From: an uncultured Adlercreutzia sp.
Lineage (GTDB): Bacteria > Actinomycetota > Coriobacteriia > Coriobacteriales > Eggerthellaceae
Assembly: GCA_910589165.1 (NCBI GenBank)
Contig: CAJUSP010000004.1
Location: forward strand, 109,178 to 173,177
DNA: 64,000 bases
Direction of reading: 5' to 3'
Part shown: piece by piece, positions 16,902 to 27,915 of the stretch
Layout of the letters: each line of letters opens with the position of its first letter
How positions within the stretch are numbered: the stretch's first letter is position 1
Notes under the pieces: generated by a model
The model's input: the letters and a program-made list of their open reading frames with translations, nothing else
What the model was told of the DNA's origin: nothing
Database searches by the model: none
Position numbers and translations under genes: made by a program

Positions 16902-17006
16902 GTGAGACAGTGCCCCGGAGGGGTGTCTCATCTTCCGTAGCTCATGCAGCGCTTCGCGCAACAGAACCTAACGAAGATGAGACACCCCTCCGGGGCACTG
17001 TCTCAC
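16902..17006. repeat. Dispersed hairpin repeat, family 1, copy 1
   Basis: Arms 16902-16935 and 16973-17006 are perfect 34-nt reverse complements (outer end GTGAGACAGTGCCCCGGAGG) with a 37-nt variable loop. It starts 1 bp after the WalJ-like gene stop and lies before the end of the convergent Rrf2 gene. Very stable as RNA in both directions, so probably a bidirectional terminator or REP-like element. Confidence 0.85.
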
Positions 17007-17030
17007 GGAGTTCGATGGGAGTCGAGGGCC

Positions 17031-17435
17031 TTAGCTTGCGGCGATGTCGGCGAGGGTGCTGCCTTCCAGGTAGGCGGCGATGGCGTCTTGCAGGCCCTCC
17101 CACACGCGCCGGCTCGGGCAGCTGCCGGCGCGCTCGCACGCGGAAAGGGCGCTGGTGCAGTCGAGCAGCTCGAGGCCGTCTTCGGAGGCGGCCACGATAT
17201 CGGCGAGTGTGATGGCGTCGGCCGGGCGCGCCAGCGCGTAGCCGCCCTGGTTTCCGCGGGTGACGCTGAGCAGGCCGGCTGCGGCGAGCGGGGCGACCAC
17301 CTGTTCAAGGTACTTCTTGGAGATGCCCTGGCGCTCGGCCACGTCCTTCAGGGCCACGCGCCCGTCGCCCTGGTTCAGGGCCAGGTCGATCATGAAGCGC
17401 ATGCCGTAGCGGGTTTTCGTCGAAATCTTCACCAT
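17031..17435 (-). CDS. Rrf2 family iron-sulfur regulator (IscR-like)
   Basis: A 134-residue Rrf2 protein. The winged helix is evident (MVKISTKTRYGMRFMIDLAL, AERQGISKKYLEQVV, RGNQGGYALARP). Three cysteines occur in the usual loop (C93, C100, C107 by my count; DCTSALSACERAGSC), as in IscR, which binds a [2Fe-2S] cluster. It is divergent from the cysteine desulfurase gene and the intergenic region has an inverted repeat over the promoter. It therefore probably senses Fe-S status and represses the nifS-nifU pair and itself. Confidence 0.92.
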   Translation of the reverse strand: MVKISTKTRYGMRFMIDLALNQGDGRVALKDVAERQGISKKYLEQVVAPLAAAGLLSVTRGNQGGYALARPADAITLADIVAASEDGLELLDCTSALSACERAGSCPSRRVWEGLQDAIAAYLEGSTLADIAAS

Positions 17436-17490
17436 TGCTCGCTTTCCCGGGGGCGCTTTTGCAGATTGAAGCGCGATCTCAGGTTGTTTC

Positions 17491-17531
17491 TTGACATTTG
17501 CTAGAAGCAGTCTATATTAAAGCCTAGCAAA
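17491..17531 (+). promoter_or_regulatory. nifS promoter with overlapping inverted repeat
   Basis: TTGACA at 17491-17496 and TATATT at 17513-17518 form a promoter with a 16-bp spacer. TTTGCTAG (17497-17504) and CTAGCAAA (17524-17531) are exact inverted repeats bracketing the -10 box. This is a plausible binding site for the divergent Rrf2 regulator. Confidence 0.65.
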
Positions 17532-17560
17532 TTACTAGACTTAACTTGGAACAGAAAGCG

Positions 17561-18796
17561 ATGCGCCCCATGAAGCAAATCTATCTCGACCATGCCTCCA
17601 CGACCCCCGTGCGCGAGGAAGTCGTGGAAGCGATGGTGCCCTACTTCAGCGAGAAGTTCGGCAACCCCTCTTCTATTTACCCGCTCGGCCAAGAAGCATC
17701 CGATGCCGTGGCCGAGGCCCGTGAAGTCCTGGCCGGCGTGATCGGCGCCAAGCCGCGTGAGATCTTCTTCACGAGCGGCGGCACCGAGTCGGACAACTGG
17801 GCTATCAAGGGCTTCGCCCGGGCCAATGCCGCCAAGGGCAAGCATATTATCACGAGCGTCATCGAGCACCACGCGGTGCTGCACACCTGCCAGGCGCTTG
17901 AGCGCGAGGGCTTCGAGGTGACCTACCTGCCCGTGGACGAGCACGGCCTGGTGCGCGTGGAGGACTTCAAGGCGGCCATCCGCCCCGACACTATCCTCGC
18001 TACCATCATGTTCGCCAATAACGAGATCGGCACCATCGAGCCCATCGCCGCGTTGGCCACGGCGGCCCACGAGGCCGGCGTCACCTTCCATACCGACGCG
18101 GTGCAGGCCTTCGGCCACGAGCCCATCGACGTGAACGAGATGGGCATCGATATGCTGTCGGCCTCCTCGCACAAAATCTACGGGCCGAAGGGCGTGGGGC
18201 TGCTGTACGTGCGGAAGGGCGTGAAGCTGGAGAACCTCATCGATGGCGGCCAGCAGGAGCGCGGTAAGCGCGGCTCCACCGAGAACGTGCCCGGCATTAT
18301 CGGGTTCGCCGAGGCGGCCAAGCTCGCCCAGGCCGACCTGGCTCCCGAGCACGACCGCCAGCTGGCTCTGCGCGACCACGCCATCAAGCGCATCCTCGCC
18401 GAGATTCCCGCGGCCAAGCTCAACGGCAGTTGGGAGAGCCGCCTGGCCAACAACGTGAACTTCTCCTTCGAGTTCATCGAGGGCGAGGGGATGCTGCTGC
18501 AGCTGGCGGCCCGCGGCATCTGCGTGTCGTCCGGCTCGGCCTGCACCTCCGGCTCGCTGGACCCGAGCCATGTGTTGCTGGCCATCGGGCTGCCCCATGA
18601 GATCGCCCACGGCTCGCTGCGCATGACCATCGGCCGCGCCACCACCAAGGAGGACGTGGACTTCGCTATCGACTCGCTGAAGACGACGCTCGCGAACCTG
18701 CGTATGATGAGCCCGCTGTACGAGGACTACCAGCACGGCAAGGTGGAGTCGGTGATCGCGAACCTGAAGGCCGCCGGATTCCCTTACGCGAACTAG
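17561..18796 (+). CDS. nifS: Cysteine desulfurase (NifS/IscS family)
   Basis: PLP enzyme that takes sulfur from cysteine for Fe-S cluster assembly. The 411-residue product has IYLDHASTTPVREEV at the N-terminus, the PLP-lysine motif SASSHKIYGPKGVG, and the active-site cysteine loop SSGSACTSGSLDPSHVL. Length is normal. Start candidates are ATG 17561 and ATG 17570, both near GGAACAGAAAG; I take the first. Expression is driven by the TTGACA/TATATT promoter that carries the inverted repeat. The scaffold gene follows after a 124-bp spacer filled by paired palindromes. Confidence 0.93.
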   Translation: MRPMKQIYLDHASTTPVREEVVEAMVPYFSEKFGNPSSIYPLGQEASDAVAEAREVLAGVIGAKPREIFFTSGGTESDNWAIKGFARANAAKGKHIITSVIEHHAVLHTCQALEREGFEVTYLPVDEHGLVRVEDFKAAIRPDTILATIMFANNEIGTIEPIAALATAAHEAGVTFHTDAVQAFGHEPIDVNEMGIDMLSASSHKIYGPKGVGLLYVRKGVKLENLIDGGQQERGKRGSTENVPGIIGFAEAAKLAQADLAPEHDRQLALRDHAIKRILAEIPAAKLNGSWESRLANNVNFSFEFIEGEGMLLQLAARGICVSSGSACTSGSLDPSHVLLAIGLPHEIAHGSLRMTIGRATTKEDVDFAIDSLKTTLANLRMMSPLYEDYQHGKVESVIANLKAAGFPYAN

Positions 18797-18800
18797 TCCA

Positions 18801-18896
18801 GCGGAAAGGGCATGGCCCTTTCCCTACGGAAATACCCCGGGTTCTTTGAGATTGTTTTACTAGCACATCGTAGGGCAAGGGCCACGCCCTTGCCGC
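18801..18896. repeat. Dispersed palindrome, family 2, inverted pair
   Basis: Two 29-28 nt units at 18801-18829 and 18869-18896 in opposite orientation (GCGGAAAGGGCATGGCCC... and ...GTAGGGCAAGGGCCACGCCC). Each is itself a palindrome and together they can form a cruciform-like structure between nifS and nifU. It may adjust the nifS:nifU transcript ratio. Confidence 0.8.
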
Positions 18897-18920
18897 TCAA
18901 CCGAGAAAGAGGCACTGATT

Positions 18921-19388
18921 ATGGCTATGAACTATTCCGACAAGGTTATGGAGCACTTCACCAACCCGCAGAACGTGGGCGAGATTGAGAACGCGAGCGG
19001 CTGCGGCACCGTGGGCAACGCGGTGTGCGGCGACATCATGCGCGTGTACTTGGACATCGACGAGAACAACGTCATCCAGGATGCCAAGTTCAAGACCTTC
19101 GGCTGCGGGGCGGCCATCGCCACCAGCTCCATGGCCACGGTGCTCGTGAAGGGCAAGACGGTTCAGGAGGCGCTCGAGGTGACCAACAGGGCCGTGATGG
19201 AGGCTTTGGACGGGCTGCCGCCGGTGAAGGTGCACTGCTCGCTTCTGGCCGAGGAGGCCATCCACGCGGCGCTGTGGGACTACGCCGAGAAGAACGGCCT
19301 TGAGATCGAGGGGCTGGAGAAGCCGGTAAGCGACATCTCCGAGCACGACCACCATCACGACATCCCCGACGAGGACGACGACGAGTAG
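18921..19388 (+). CDS. nifU: Fe-S scaffold protein (NifU N-domain / IscU)
   Basis: A 155-residue IscU-type scaffold that receives sulfur from the desulfurase and assembles clusters. The three ligand cysteines are in context: GNAVCGDIM (C36), FGCGAA (C62) and VHCSLLAEEA (C105 region). The N-terminus (MNYSDKVMEHFTNPQNVG) is diagnostic. The C-terminal tail is unusually His/Asp-rich (EHDHHHDIPDEDDDE), which could bind metal; typical IscU lacks it. It follows nifS, so the pair forms a minimal NIF-like system. A terminator hairpin follows at once. Confidence 0.93.
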   Translation: MAMNYSDKVMEHFTNPQNVGEIENASGCGTVGNAVCGDIMRVYLDIDENNVIQDAKFKTFGCGAAIATSSMATVLVKGKTVQEALEVTNRAVMEALDGLPPVKVHCSLLAEEAIHAALWDYAEKNGLEIEGLEKPVSDISEHDHHHDIPDEDDDE

Positions 19389-19391
19389 AAC

Positions 19392-19420
19392 AAGGGCGCC
19401 GGCAGGCGCCCTTTTCCTTT
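19392..19420 (+). terminator. Terminator after nifU
   Basis: AAGGGCGCC (19392-19400) pairs with GGCGCCCTT (19405-19413) and a T-rich run follows (TTTTCCTTT). Confidence 0.8.
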
Positions 19421-19424
19421 GGTG

Positions 19425-19532
19425 GGTGGGACAGTGCCCCGGAGGGGTGTCTCATGTTCCGAGTGACGTGCTGCGCATTCGCGCAGAGAGGGCTCCTGAA
19501 CATGAGACACCCCTCCGGGGCACTGTCCCACC
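19425..19532. repeat. Dispersed hairpin repeat, family 1, copy 2
   Basis: Arms 19425-19459 and 19498-19532 are perfect 35-nt reverse complements (outer end GGTGGGACAGTGCCCCGG), loop 38 nt. Located between nifU with its terminator and the convergent sortase-like gene. Confidence 0.85.
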
Positions 19533-19549
19533 TGGCCCCTTCGGGTGCT

Positions 19550-20512
19550 CTAGGCGGCTACGACGATGGTGTTGGTGGCGCCGTCGTCGTTGCAGGTTTG
19601 CAGGACGACCGACTCGCCGTAACCGGTCACGCGGGAGGCGATGGTCTTCCAGGTGGCCGAAGCCTCTACCGAGAAGCGGTCGCAGACGGTGTAGGTGCGC
19701 TGGGCGCCGGCGCTATCGCACACGGTGACGATGCTGCCGGTTCGCAGCCCTTGCACCGGGGCGAACGAGCCCGGGTTGTGCCCGACGAAGTAGCCCCAGC
19801 TGCCGTCGGAGACGGCGTCGGAGCCGAGCCAGAGGCCCCCGCCGCTGGCAGGGGTGGTACCCCCGCGCACATCGCGGTAGGGAATGGCCTCACCCCCGAT
19901 CATCAGGGTGCACGGGGCGAGGGCCGCCGGCTCATGGGTTCCCTCGGCCGGTGCCCTGTCGGGCTCGGCTGCATTGGGGGCGCCGCTGTTTTCCCGACCG
20001 CCACCCTCGGAGGGGGAGGGCGCGGGATCGCCGGCCGCGCCCGTGTCGGCCTTGGAGGCCGGAGGGCCGTCGGGATGGCTCGTGCTGCCATGTTTTTCCG
20101 CCTGGCTCGAAGAGCAGCCCTCGACCTCGTCGGCGCGGGCGTCGCTTGCCGCAGCGGCCTCGCCCTTGTCGCTTGTGCCGGGAGCCTCGCCATCACTTGG
20201 CGCCACGGGCTGCGCGCCCTCCTTCCCGCTTTCTCCTTGCGTGCTCGCGCGCGTCTGGGCCATGGCAGCTGTGTAGGCGCTCCGCTCTAGCGCCGCCCCA
20301 GCCTCGCACCCCTTCGCCGCAGCCTCTTTCAGCGGCTCGGCCACGGCGCCGGTCCCCCACGCCTTCGGCGGCATATCCGTGCTGTCGCCGCCCGTGCCCC
20401 CGGTTCCGGCCCAGGCCAAGGTTCCGGCCCCCAGCCCCAGACCCACCGACAGCGTGAGCGCGCCCACGGCCATGGTCAGCCCTTCCCGTCGCTTGCGCCC
20501 GTGTTCTTCCAT
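19550..20512 (-). CDS. Exported sortase-like protein lacking the catalytic arginine
   Basis: A 320-residue protein with an N-terminal basic stretch and hydrophobic signal/anchor (about 12-36, TMAVGALTLSVGLGLGAGTL). A long Ala/Gly/Glu-rich linker (40-190) leads to a C-terminal domain resembling sortase: GYFVGHNPG (His245), then LRTGSIVTVCDSAGAQRTYTV and VVLQTC (Cys307). In sortases an Arg follows the Cys by 8-10 residues; here that stretch reads NDDGATNTIVVAA with no Arg. It is either an inactive or divergent sortase, or a related protein with a different mechanism. Several extra cysteines (213-290 region) may form disulfides. It is monocistronic, convergent with nifU. Confidence 0.6.
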   Translation of the reverse strand: MEEHGRKRREGLTMAVGALTLSVGLGLGAGTLAWAGTGGTGGDSTDMPPKAWGTGAVAEPLKEAAAKGCEAGAALERSAYTAAMAQTRASTQGESGKEGAQPVAPSDGEAPGTSDKGEAAAASDARADEVEGCSSSQAEKHGSTSHPDGPPASKADTGAAGDPAPSPSEGGGRENSGAPNAAEPDRAPAEGTHEPAALAPCTLMIGGEAIPYRDVRGGTTPASGGGLWLGSDAVSDGSWGYFVGHNPGSFAPVQGLRTGSIVTVCDSAGAQRTYTVCDRFSVEASATWKTIASRVTGYGESVVLQTCNDDGATNTIVVAA

Positions 20513-20699
20513 GCTCTCACCATCTCCTTCGCTCTATCGAATATTTGTTCGCATTGTAAAGCACCGACGAGGAAATGAAAAGCCCATTTAGTACATAAGT
20601 TCGAAATAGTTTTCCCTTGGATAGACAATTTGTCACCCGAGCGGCGGCGAAGTTCCCCTATCATGGCGGACAAACAGTTGGGCGACCAGGAAGAAGGCG

Positions 20700-23282
<2,583 letters not shown>

Positions 23283-23354
23283 GATAGCCTGCACGTAAAC
23301 CGAGGGAGGCGCCGGCGTCATTGGCCGCGCATCCGGATAGGAGTCACGCAGGCC

Positions 23355-24929
23355 ATGACCAAGGGAACTTTCAGCGTTACCACGCCCATCTACTACATTA
23401 ACGCGGCCCCGCACCTGGGCACCGCCTACACCACGGTGGCAGCCGACACCATCTGCCGCTACGAGCGCATGAACGGCTACGACGTGGCGCTGGTCACCGG
23501 CACCGACGAGCATGGCCAGAAAATTGCCGAGACGGCCGAGAAGAACGGCATGACCCCGCAGGCCTGGTGCGACTCGCTGGCCCCGGCCTTCAAGGAGGCC
23601 TGGGAGCTGCTCGACATCGACTACACCGACTTCGTGCGCACCACCGAGGAGCGCCAGACCCGCACCGTGCAAGATTTCTGGCAGGGGCTCTACGACGCCG
23701 GCTGGCTGTACAAGGGCGCCTACGAGGGCTGGTATTGCGTGCACGAGGAAACCTACTACGCCGAAAGCGACCTGGAGAAGAACGAGGAGGGCGAGTTTAT
23801 CTGCCCCGACTGCAAGCGCCCGGTGCGCCGCGCGGCCGGCGAGGAGAACTGGTTCTTCAAGCTGTCCGAGTTCCAGGACCGTCTGCTGGAGTTCTACGAG
23901 GCGCACCCCGATTTCATCCGCCCGGAAAGCCGCAAGAACGAGATCGTGTCCTTCGTGAAGGGCGGCCTGCAGGACCTGTCCATCTCGCGCTCGTCGTTCG
24001 ACTGGGGCATTCCGCTGCCCTTTGACGAGGGCCACGTGTGCTACGTGTGGGCCGATGCGCTTCTGGCCTACTTCACCGGCATGGGCTACGATCAAATCGA
24101 GCGCGGCGACGAGTTCGAGCGCCGCTGGCCCATCCAGTACCACTTCGTGGGCAAGGACATCACCCGCTTCCACTGCGTCATCTGGCCGGCCATGCTCATG
24201 GCGGCCGGCATGCCCGTGACCCACACGGTGTTCGGCCACGGCTTTTTGCTCACCAAGGGCGAGAAGATGTCGAAGTCGAAGGGCAACGGCCTTATGCCCG
24301 CCGATTTGGTGAAGGTATTCGGGGTGGACGCCTACCGCTACTACTTCATGAGCGACGTGCAGTTCGGCCACGACGGCGCCATCTCCATGGAGCGCATGGT
24401 GCAGGTGTACAACGCCGATCTGGCCAACACCTGGGGCAACCTGGTGTCGCGCGTCACGAACATGACTACGAAGTACTTCGAGGGCCGCGTGCCCGCCTCT
24501 CCGGCTGGCGCGGAGAGCAACCCGCTGCGCGAGATTGCCGATGAGCTGTATGCCGAGTACGACGCCTGCATGGCCCAGGTGGACTTCACCGGCGCCGCCG
24601 CGGCAGTGCAGAAGCTAGCCAGCCGCGTGAACCTGTATGTGGAGGAGAGCGCGCCGTGGGCCCTGGCGAAGGACCCCGCGAAGGCCGACGAGCTGGCGGC
24701 GGTGCTCTACAACTGCCTGGAGGCCATCCGCATCATCGCACTGTATATGGCGCCGTTCATGCCGAACACCTCGGCCGACGTGTTCGGCCGCCTGGGCCTG
24801 GGCGACATCGCGGAAGTAACCGATATCGAGACCGCCACCGCCTGGGGCCAGCTGCCCGCCGGCAACCCCGTGGAAATCGGCGACCCCCTGTTCCCCCGCC
24901 TCGACGTCGACAACCTCCCCGAGCTGTAA
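23355..24929 (+). CDS. metG: Methionyl-tRNA synthetase
   Basis: Charges tRNA-Met. The 524-residue enzyme has the class I HIGH variant PHLGT near the N-terminus (IYYINAAPHLGTAYTT), the zinc/knuckle region with a single CPDC pair (residues about 151-154), VWADALLAYFTG, and KMSKSKGNG. It lacks the C-terminal tRNA-binding domain of longer forms, as many short bacterial MetRS do. It is preceded by a 72-bp spacer without a visible T-box. tatD follows after a 140-bp spacer containing two family-2 palindromes; a metG-tatD pairing (often also with rsmA/ksgA) is common in bacteria. Confidence 0.96.
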   Translation: MTKGTFSVTTPIYYINAAPHLGTAYTTVAADTICRYERMNGYDVALVTGTDEHGQKIAETAEKNGMTPQAWCDSLAPAFKEAWELLDIDYTDFVRTTEERQTRTVQDFWQGLYDAGWLYKGAYEGWYCVHEETYYAESDLEKNEEGEFICPDCKRPVRRAAGEENWFFKLSEFQDRLLEFYEAHPDFIRPESRKNEIVSFVKGGLQDLSISRSSFDWGIPLPFDEGHVCYVWADALLAYFTGMGYDQIERGDEFERRWPIQYHFVGKDITRFHCVIWPAMLMAAGMPVTHTVFGHGFLLTKGEKMSKSKGNGLMPADLVKVFGVDAYRYYFMSDVQFGHDGAISMERMVQVYNADLANTWGNLVSRVTNMTTKYFEGRVPASPAGAESNPLREIADELYAEYDACMAQVDFTGAAAAVQKLASRVNLYVEESAPWALAKDPAKADELAAVLYNCLEAIRIIALYMAPFMPNTSADVFGRLGLGDIAEVTDIETATAWGQLPAGNPVEIGDPLFPRLDVDNLPEL

Positions 24930-24960
24930 GACCTGCAGCAAGTATCAACTCGGGGACAGC

Positions 24961-25053
24961 CCGTAGGGAAAGGGCCATGCCCTTTCCGCTTCAGCAACAA
25001 GTCGTACCCAGCCTGAAGTAAACCCCGTAGGGAAAGGGCCATGCCCTTTCCGC
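24961..25053. repeat. Dispersed palindrome, family 2, direct pair
   Basis: Two identical 29-nt units at 24961-24989 and 25025-25053 (start CCGTAGGGAAAGGGCC), in the same orientation, fill most of the metG-tatD spacer. Confidence 0.85.
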
Positions 25054-25070
25054 CGACAAAGTGAGACCCC

Positions 25071-26033
25071 ATGAATCACGACGAACCGCTTTTCGAAGAC
25101 GCCCTGTTCCGCCAGAAGCGGAAGAAGGGCCAATGGCGCGAGGTGGCTGCGCCAGCGCTGGCGGCCCCGGTGGCCGACACCCATGCGCACCTGCATATGC
25201 TGGCCGACCCGGCTCTCGCCCTGGCCCGGGCCGGCCTCCACAACCTGCGCTTCGTGGAGGCCATCACCGACCCGGCCGAGGACGGCGCCGTCGTCTTCGA
25301 CAACCTGCCCCGCTGGCTCGCCGACGCCGTGGGCTATGTGCGCCGCATCAGCGGGGAGGCCGCCGACGACCCGCAGCTGCTGCCCGAGGTGCCCCGCGTG
25401 CGTATCGCTGCCGGCGTGCACCCGCACAACGCCAAGGGCTACACGCCCGCGCTTGAGGCGGAGCTGACGCGCCGCCTGCACGACCGCCGGGTGAGCGCCG
25501 TGGGCGAGATCGGGCTCGACTACCACTACGACTTCTCGCCCCGCGAGACGCAGCGCGAGGTGTTCCGCGCTCAAATTCGCCTGGCGAAGGAGGCGGGGCT
25601 GCCCGTGGTGCTCCATATGCGCGAGGCCCACGACGACGGCTTTGCCATCCTGCGGGAAGAGGGCTTCCCCGAGGCGGGCACGTTGCTGCACTGCTACAAC
25701 CTCGATGCCGCCGAGCTCGCCCGCTGGGTCGAGGCCGGCTGCTACATCGCCTTCGGCGGCCCGGTCACCTTCAAGAAGGCCGACGAGGTGCGCGAGGCGG
25801 CGGCCACGGTGCCGGAAGATCGTCTGCTCACCGAGACCGACTCGCCGTACATGACCCCCGAGCCTCTGCGCGGCATCAACTGCGAGCCGGCCCACACGGT
25901 ATTCACCGCCGAGAAGCTCTGCGAAGTCCGCGGCGCCCATACGCCCGAGGCCAAGGAAGCCCTGCTCACCCGCCTCTACGAAAACGCCCTCGCCCTCCTA
26001 AACCGCCCCGCCACCCCCTGGCAGCGCGCGTAG
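25071..26033 (+). CDS. tatD: TatD family metal-dependent hydrolase
   Basis: A 320-residue TIM-barrel hydrolase of the TatD/YcfH group (3'-5' DNase in characterised members). Metal-binding motifs are visible: DTHAHLH near residue 36, AAGVHPHNAKGY, AVGEIGLDYHYD (Glu ligand), PVVLHMREAHDD (His), LLHCYN and TETDSPYMTPEPLRG (Asp). The N-terminal 30 residues (FRQKRKKGQWREVAAP) are an extension before the barrel. It lies directly downstream of metG and is probably co-transcribed through the palindromes. Confidence 0.93.
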   Translation: MNHDEPLFEDALFRQKRKKGQWREVAAPALAAPVADTHAHLHMLADPALALARAGLHNLRFVEAITDPAEDGAVVFDNLPRWLADAVGYVRRISGEAADDPQLLPEVPRVRIAAGVHPHNAKGYTPALEAELTRRLHDRRVSAVGEIGLDYHYDFSPRETQREVFRAQIRLAKEAGLPVVLHMREAHDDGFAILREEGFPEAGTLLHCYNLDAAELARWVEAGCYIAFGGPVTFKKADEVREAAATVPEDRLLTETDSPYMTPEPLRGINCEPAHTVFTAEKLCEVRGAHTPEAKEALLTRLYENALALLNRPATPWQRA

Positions 26034-26060
26034 CCCTGCGTCCTTTAGCCCAGAACTGAG

Positions 26061-26159
26061 AATCTTCCCATTTGGGAAGATTCTTCTATTTCTCGTAGAA
26101 TCTTCCCATTTGGGAAGATTTTTGCTATTGTGGATCGAATCTTCCCGTTTGGGAAGATT
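26061..26159 (+). promoter_or_regulatory. Three phased palindromic operators before hipBA
   Basis: AATCTTCCC-n4-GGGAAGATT occurs at 26061-26082, 26099-26120 and 26138-26159; the arms are perfect in all three and the centre is ATTT, ATTT, GTTT. Centres are 38 and 39 bp apart. They occupy the promoter region of hipBA and are the expected binding sites for HipB dimers. Confidence 0.85.
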
Positions 26160-26194
26160 TTGAAGGGAAAATTATAGTTCATAAGAGGGGCAAG

Positions 26195-26464
26195 ATGGGT
26201 ATTTCTCAGTTCAGTTATGGATCCAGCGGCACCTCGCGCAGGGCTGCCCAAGGTCGTATTTACGATGCTGAGGATCTGGGGCGTATGATCCGGGAGCGCC
26301 GGAAAAAAATCGGCGTGACCCAAGAGCAGCTTGCTGAGGCGTGCCAGTGCTCGCCGCGTTTTGTCGGAGAACTGGAGCGTGGCGTGGCGGGCGGCAATAT
26401 TCGCCAAGTGCTTGCCATCTGCCAAGCCATAGGCCTCGACCTTTACGGGAAGGAGCGGGGATAA
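26195..26464 (+). CDS. hipB: HipB-like antitoxin, XRE family
   Basis: An 89-residue Cro/C1-type helix-turn-helix protein. The HTH spans about 28-80 (MIRERRKKIGVTQEQLAEAC, CSPRFVGELERGVAGGNIRQ). The N-terminal 25 residues (Ser/Gly/Arg-rich) precede it. It should bind the three palindromes just upstream and repress the operon, and neutralise HipA by forming a complex. Its TAA stop abuts the HipA ATG with no gap, so the two are translationally coupled. Confidence 0.9.
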   Translation: MGISQFSYGSSGTSRRAAQGRIYDAEDLGRMIRERRKKIGVTQEQLAEACQCSPRFVGELERGVAGGNIRQVLAICQAIGLDLYGKERG

Positions 26465-27751
26465 ATGTATCTTTACGTATATCGGGACATGTTGGGCCAG
26501 CCCGAGCTCGTCGGCAGTTTCGGGGAAACTGACAACGGAATCTATTTCTGGTACGACGTTCGCTATGTGCAGCGTGGCGAGGAAAAAGGGGAGTTCGGCA
26601 TCTCCGAGAGTGTGCCCCTTGATTTCGGACCCTACTATCCAGAGGAATACGCCCCCTTTTTCCAGGGTCTTTTGCCAGAGGGAGCGGTTTTGGGCAATTT
26701 GGCCGAGCGCTACCAAATACCCCGCAACGACTTTCTGGGGTTTTTCGAGCGGCTCGGGTGCGAAAGTATCGGAGCTCTCACTTTTGTTGCCGAGGGAGTC
26801 GACATTGCAGATTTCAAGCCTCGCTATGTGCCGCTTGGGAAAGACGCTATTGAGCGGATGCAACTAGATGCCGAACGAGAGGTTACGGAGATGACCGATG
26901 AACTGAGACTTTCCCTCTCGGGAGCTCAGTCGAAGGTGGCCTGGTATCTGCCAGACGATGCCTCGGCGGCTATGGCTGAGCTTGGCCAATGGTGTTTGCC
27001 GGAGGGAACGGCGCCGTCGTCGCACATCGTGAAGGTCGCGCGGAAGGGCAAGGAGGAGCTGGCCTACAACGAGTACGTGTGCATGGACATCGCGCGCCGC
27101 TGTGGCTTCAGCGTTCCCGAGGTTGACCTTATGCCTGGGCTTCCTGGTGCTATCGCTGTGCGTCGCTACGATCGTGTGCGATTACAGGAGGACGGCCCGC
27201 TTGTGAGGCTCCACCAAGAAGATTTCTGCCAGGCGCGAGGGCTGCCCACCTACCTCAAGTACTCCGACGCCTACGAGGACGTGAGCTATGTTGAGGTGAT
27301 CAGCAAGCTCATCGGCAACGTGTCGGCGAATCCTCTGGGCGATCGCCTCGAGCTGGCGCGCCGGCTGTTGTTCCATTACCTTATCGGTAATTCCGACAAC
27401 CATCTCAAGAACTACGCTTTCCTGTACAGTCCCGATTGGACGAGCCGCTCGCTCGCCCCGCTCTACGATGTGACGTGTATTCCCCTGACGGGCTATTCCA
27501 CTAAGATGGCCTTCCCGTTGGGCGCGCACCGCGAGCTGTGCGAGACAACGGCAGAGGATCTCGCACAGATGGGCCGCGAGATGGGCGTGTCTGCCACGTC
27601 GCTGAGGAAGTGCGCGCAGGGGCTTGCCTCCGACTTCGCCGCCATCAACCCGGCGGTTTACGACGAAGCGCCCGTGGCGGATATGGCGAGCAGGATTGTG
27701 GAGAATGCCCGCCCGCGCCTCGGGGTGCTTCGGGAGTTCGCGGGCGACTAG
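26465..27751 (+). CDS. hipA: HipA-family serine/threonine kinase toxin
   Basis: A 428-residue HipA-like kinase; in E. coli HipA phosphorylates glutamyl-tRNA synthetase and causes growth arrest. The N-terminal HipA_N domain (1-100) includes FFQGLLPEGAVLGNLAERY, the usual LPEG...L motif. The kinase domain shows the glycine-rich loop LSLSGAQSKVAWYL, SHIVKVARKG with the ATP-binding Lys, the catalytic loop HYLIGNSDNHLKNYAFLY and the metal-binding LAPLYDVTCIP. All key residues are intact, so it is probably active. The start abuts hipB. Confidence 0.93.
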   Translation: MYLYVYRDMLGQPELVGSFGETDNGIYFWYDVRYVQRGEEKGEFGISESVPLDFGPYYPEEYAPFFQGLLPEGAVLGNLAERYQIPRNDFLGFFERLGCESIGALTFVAEGVDIADFKPRYVPLGKDAIERMQLDAEREVTEMTDELRLSLSGAQSKVAWYLPDDASAAMAELGQWCLPEGTAPSSHIVKVARKGKEELAYNEYVCMDIARRCGFSVPEVDLMPGLPGAIAVRRYDRVRLQEDGPLVRLHQEDFCQARGLPTYLKYSDAYEDVSYVEVISKLIGNVSANPLGDRLELARRLLFHYLIGNSDNHLKNYAFLYSPDWTSRSLAPLYDVTCIPLTGYSTKMAFPLGAHRELCETTAEDLAQMGREMGVSATSLRKCAQGLASDFAAINPAVYDEAPVADMASRIVENARPRLGVLREFAGD

Positions 27752-27915
27752 CGACTGTACTCTGCCGCTCGCAAAAATGGCTACCATGTAAGCCCATAAG
27801 CGACTAGGCTCGATTTAGTCCCTTTGGGTAATAACGCCCCAGTGGACCCCGAGACTATGAGCGATAGGTAATAGAACGACGAAACGACTCGGGTCTCCTC
27901 GTTACCGCGGATCCA
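27752..27915. other. Spacer between convergent hipA and LuxR genes
   Basis: This 164-bp spacer holds no gene, strong hairpin or T-run that I can support. Unlike four other convergent junctions in the window it lacks the family-1 repeat. Confidence 0.5.

Noticed and set aside
23283..23354. T-box or SAM riboswitch ahead of metG
   Set aside because: The spacer is only 72 bp with no specifier-loop, antiterminator or terminator pattern.
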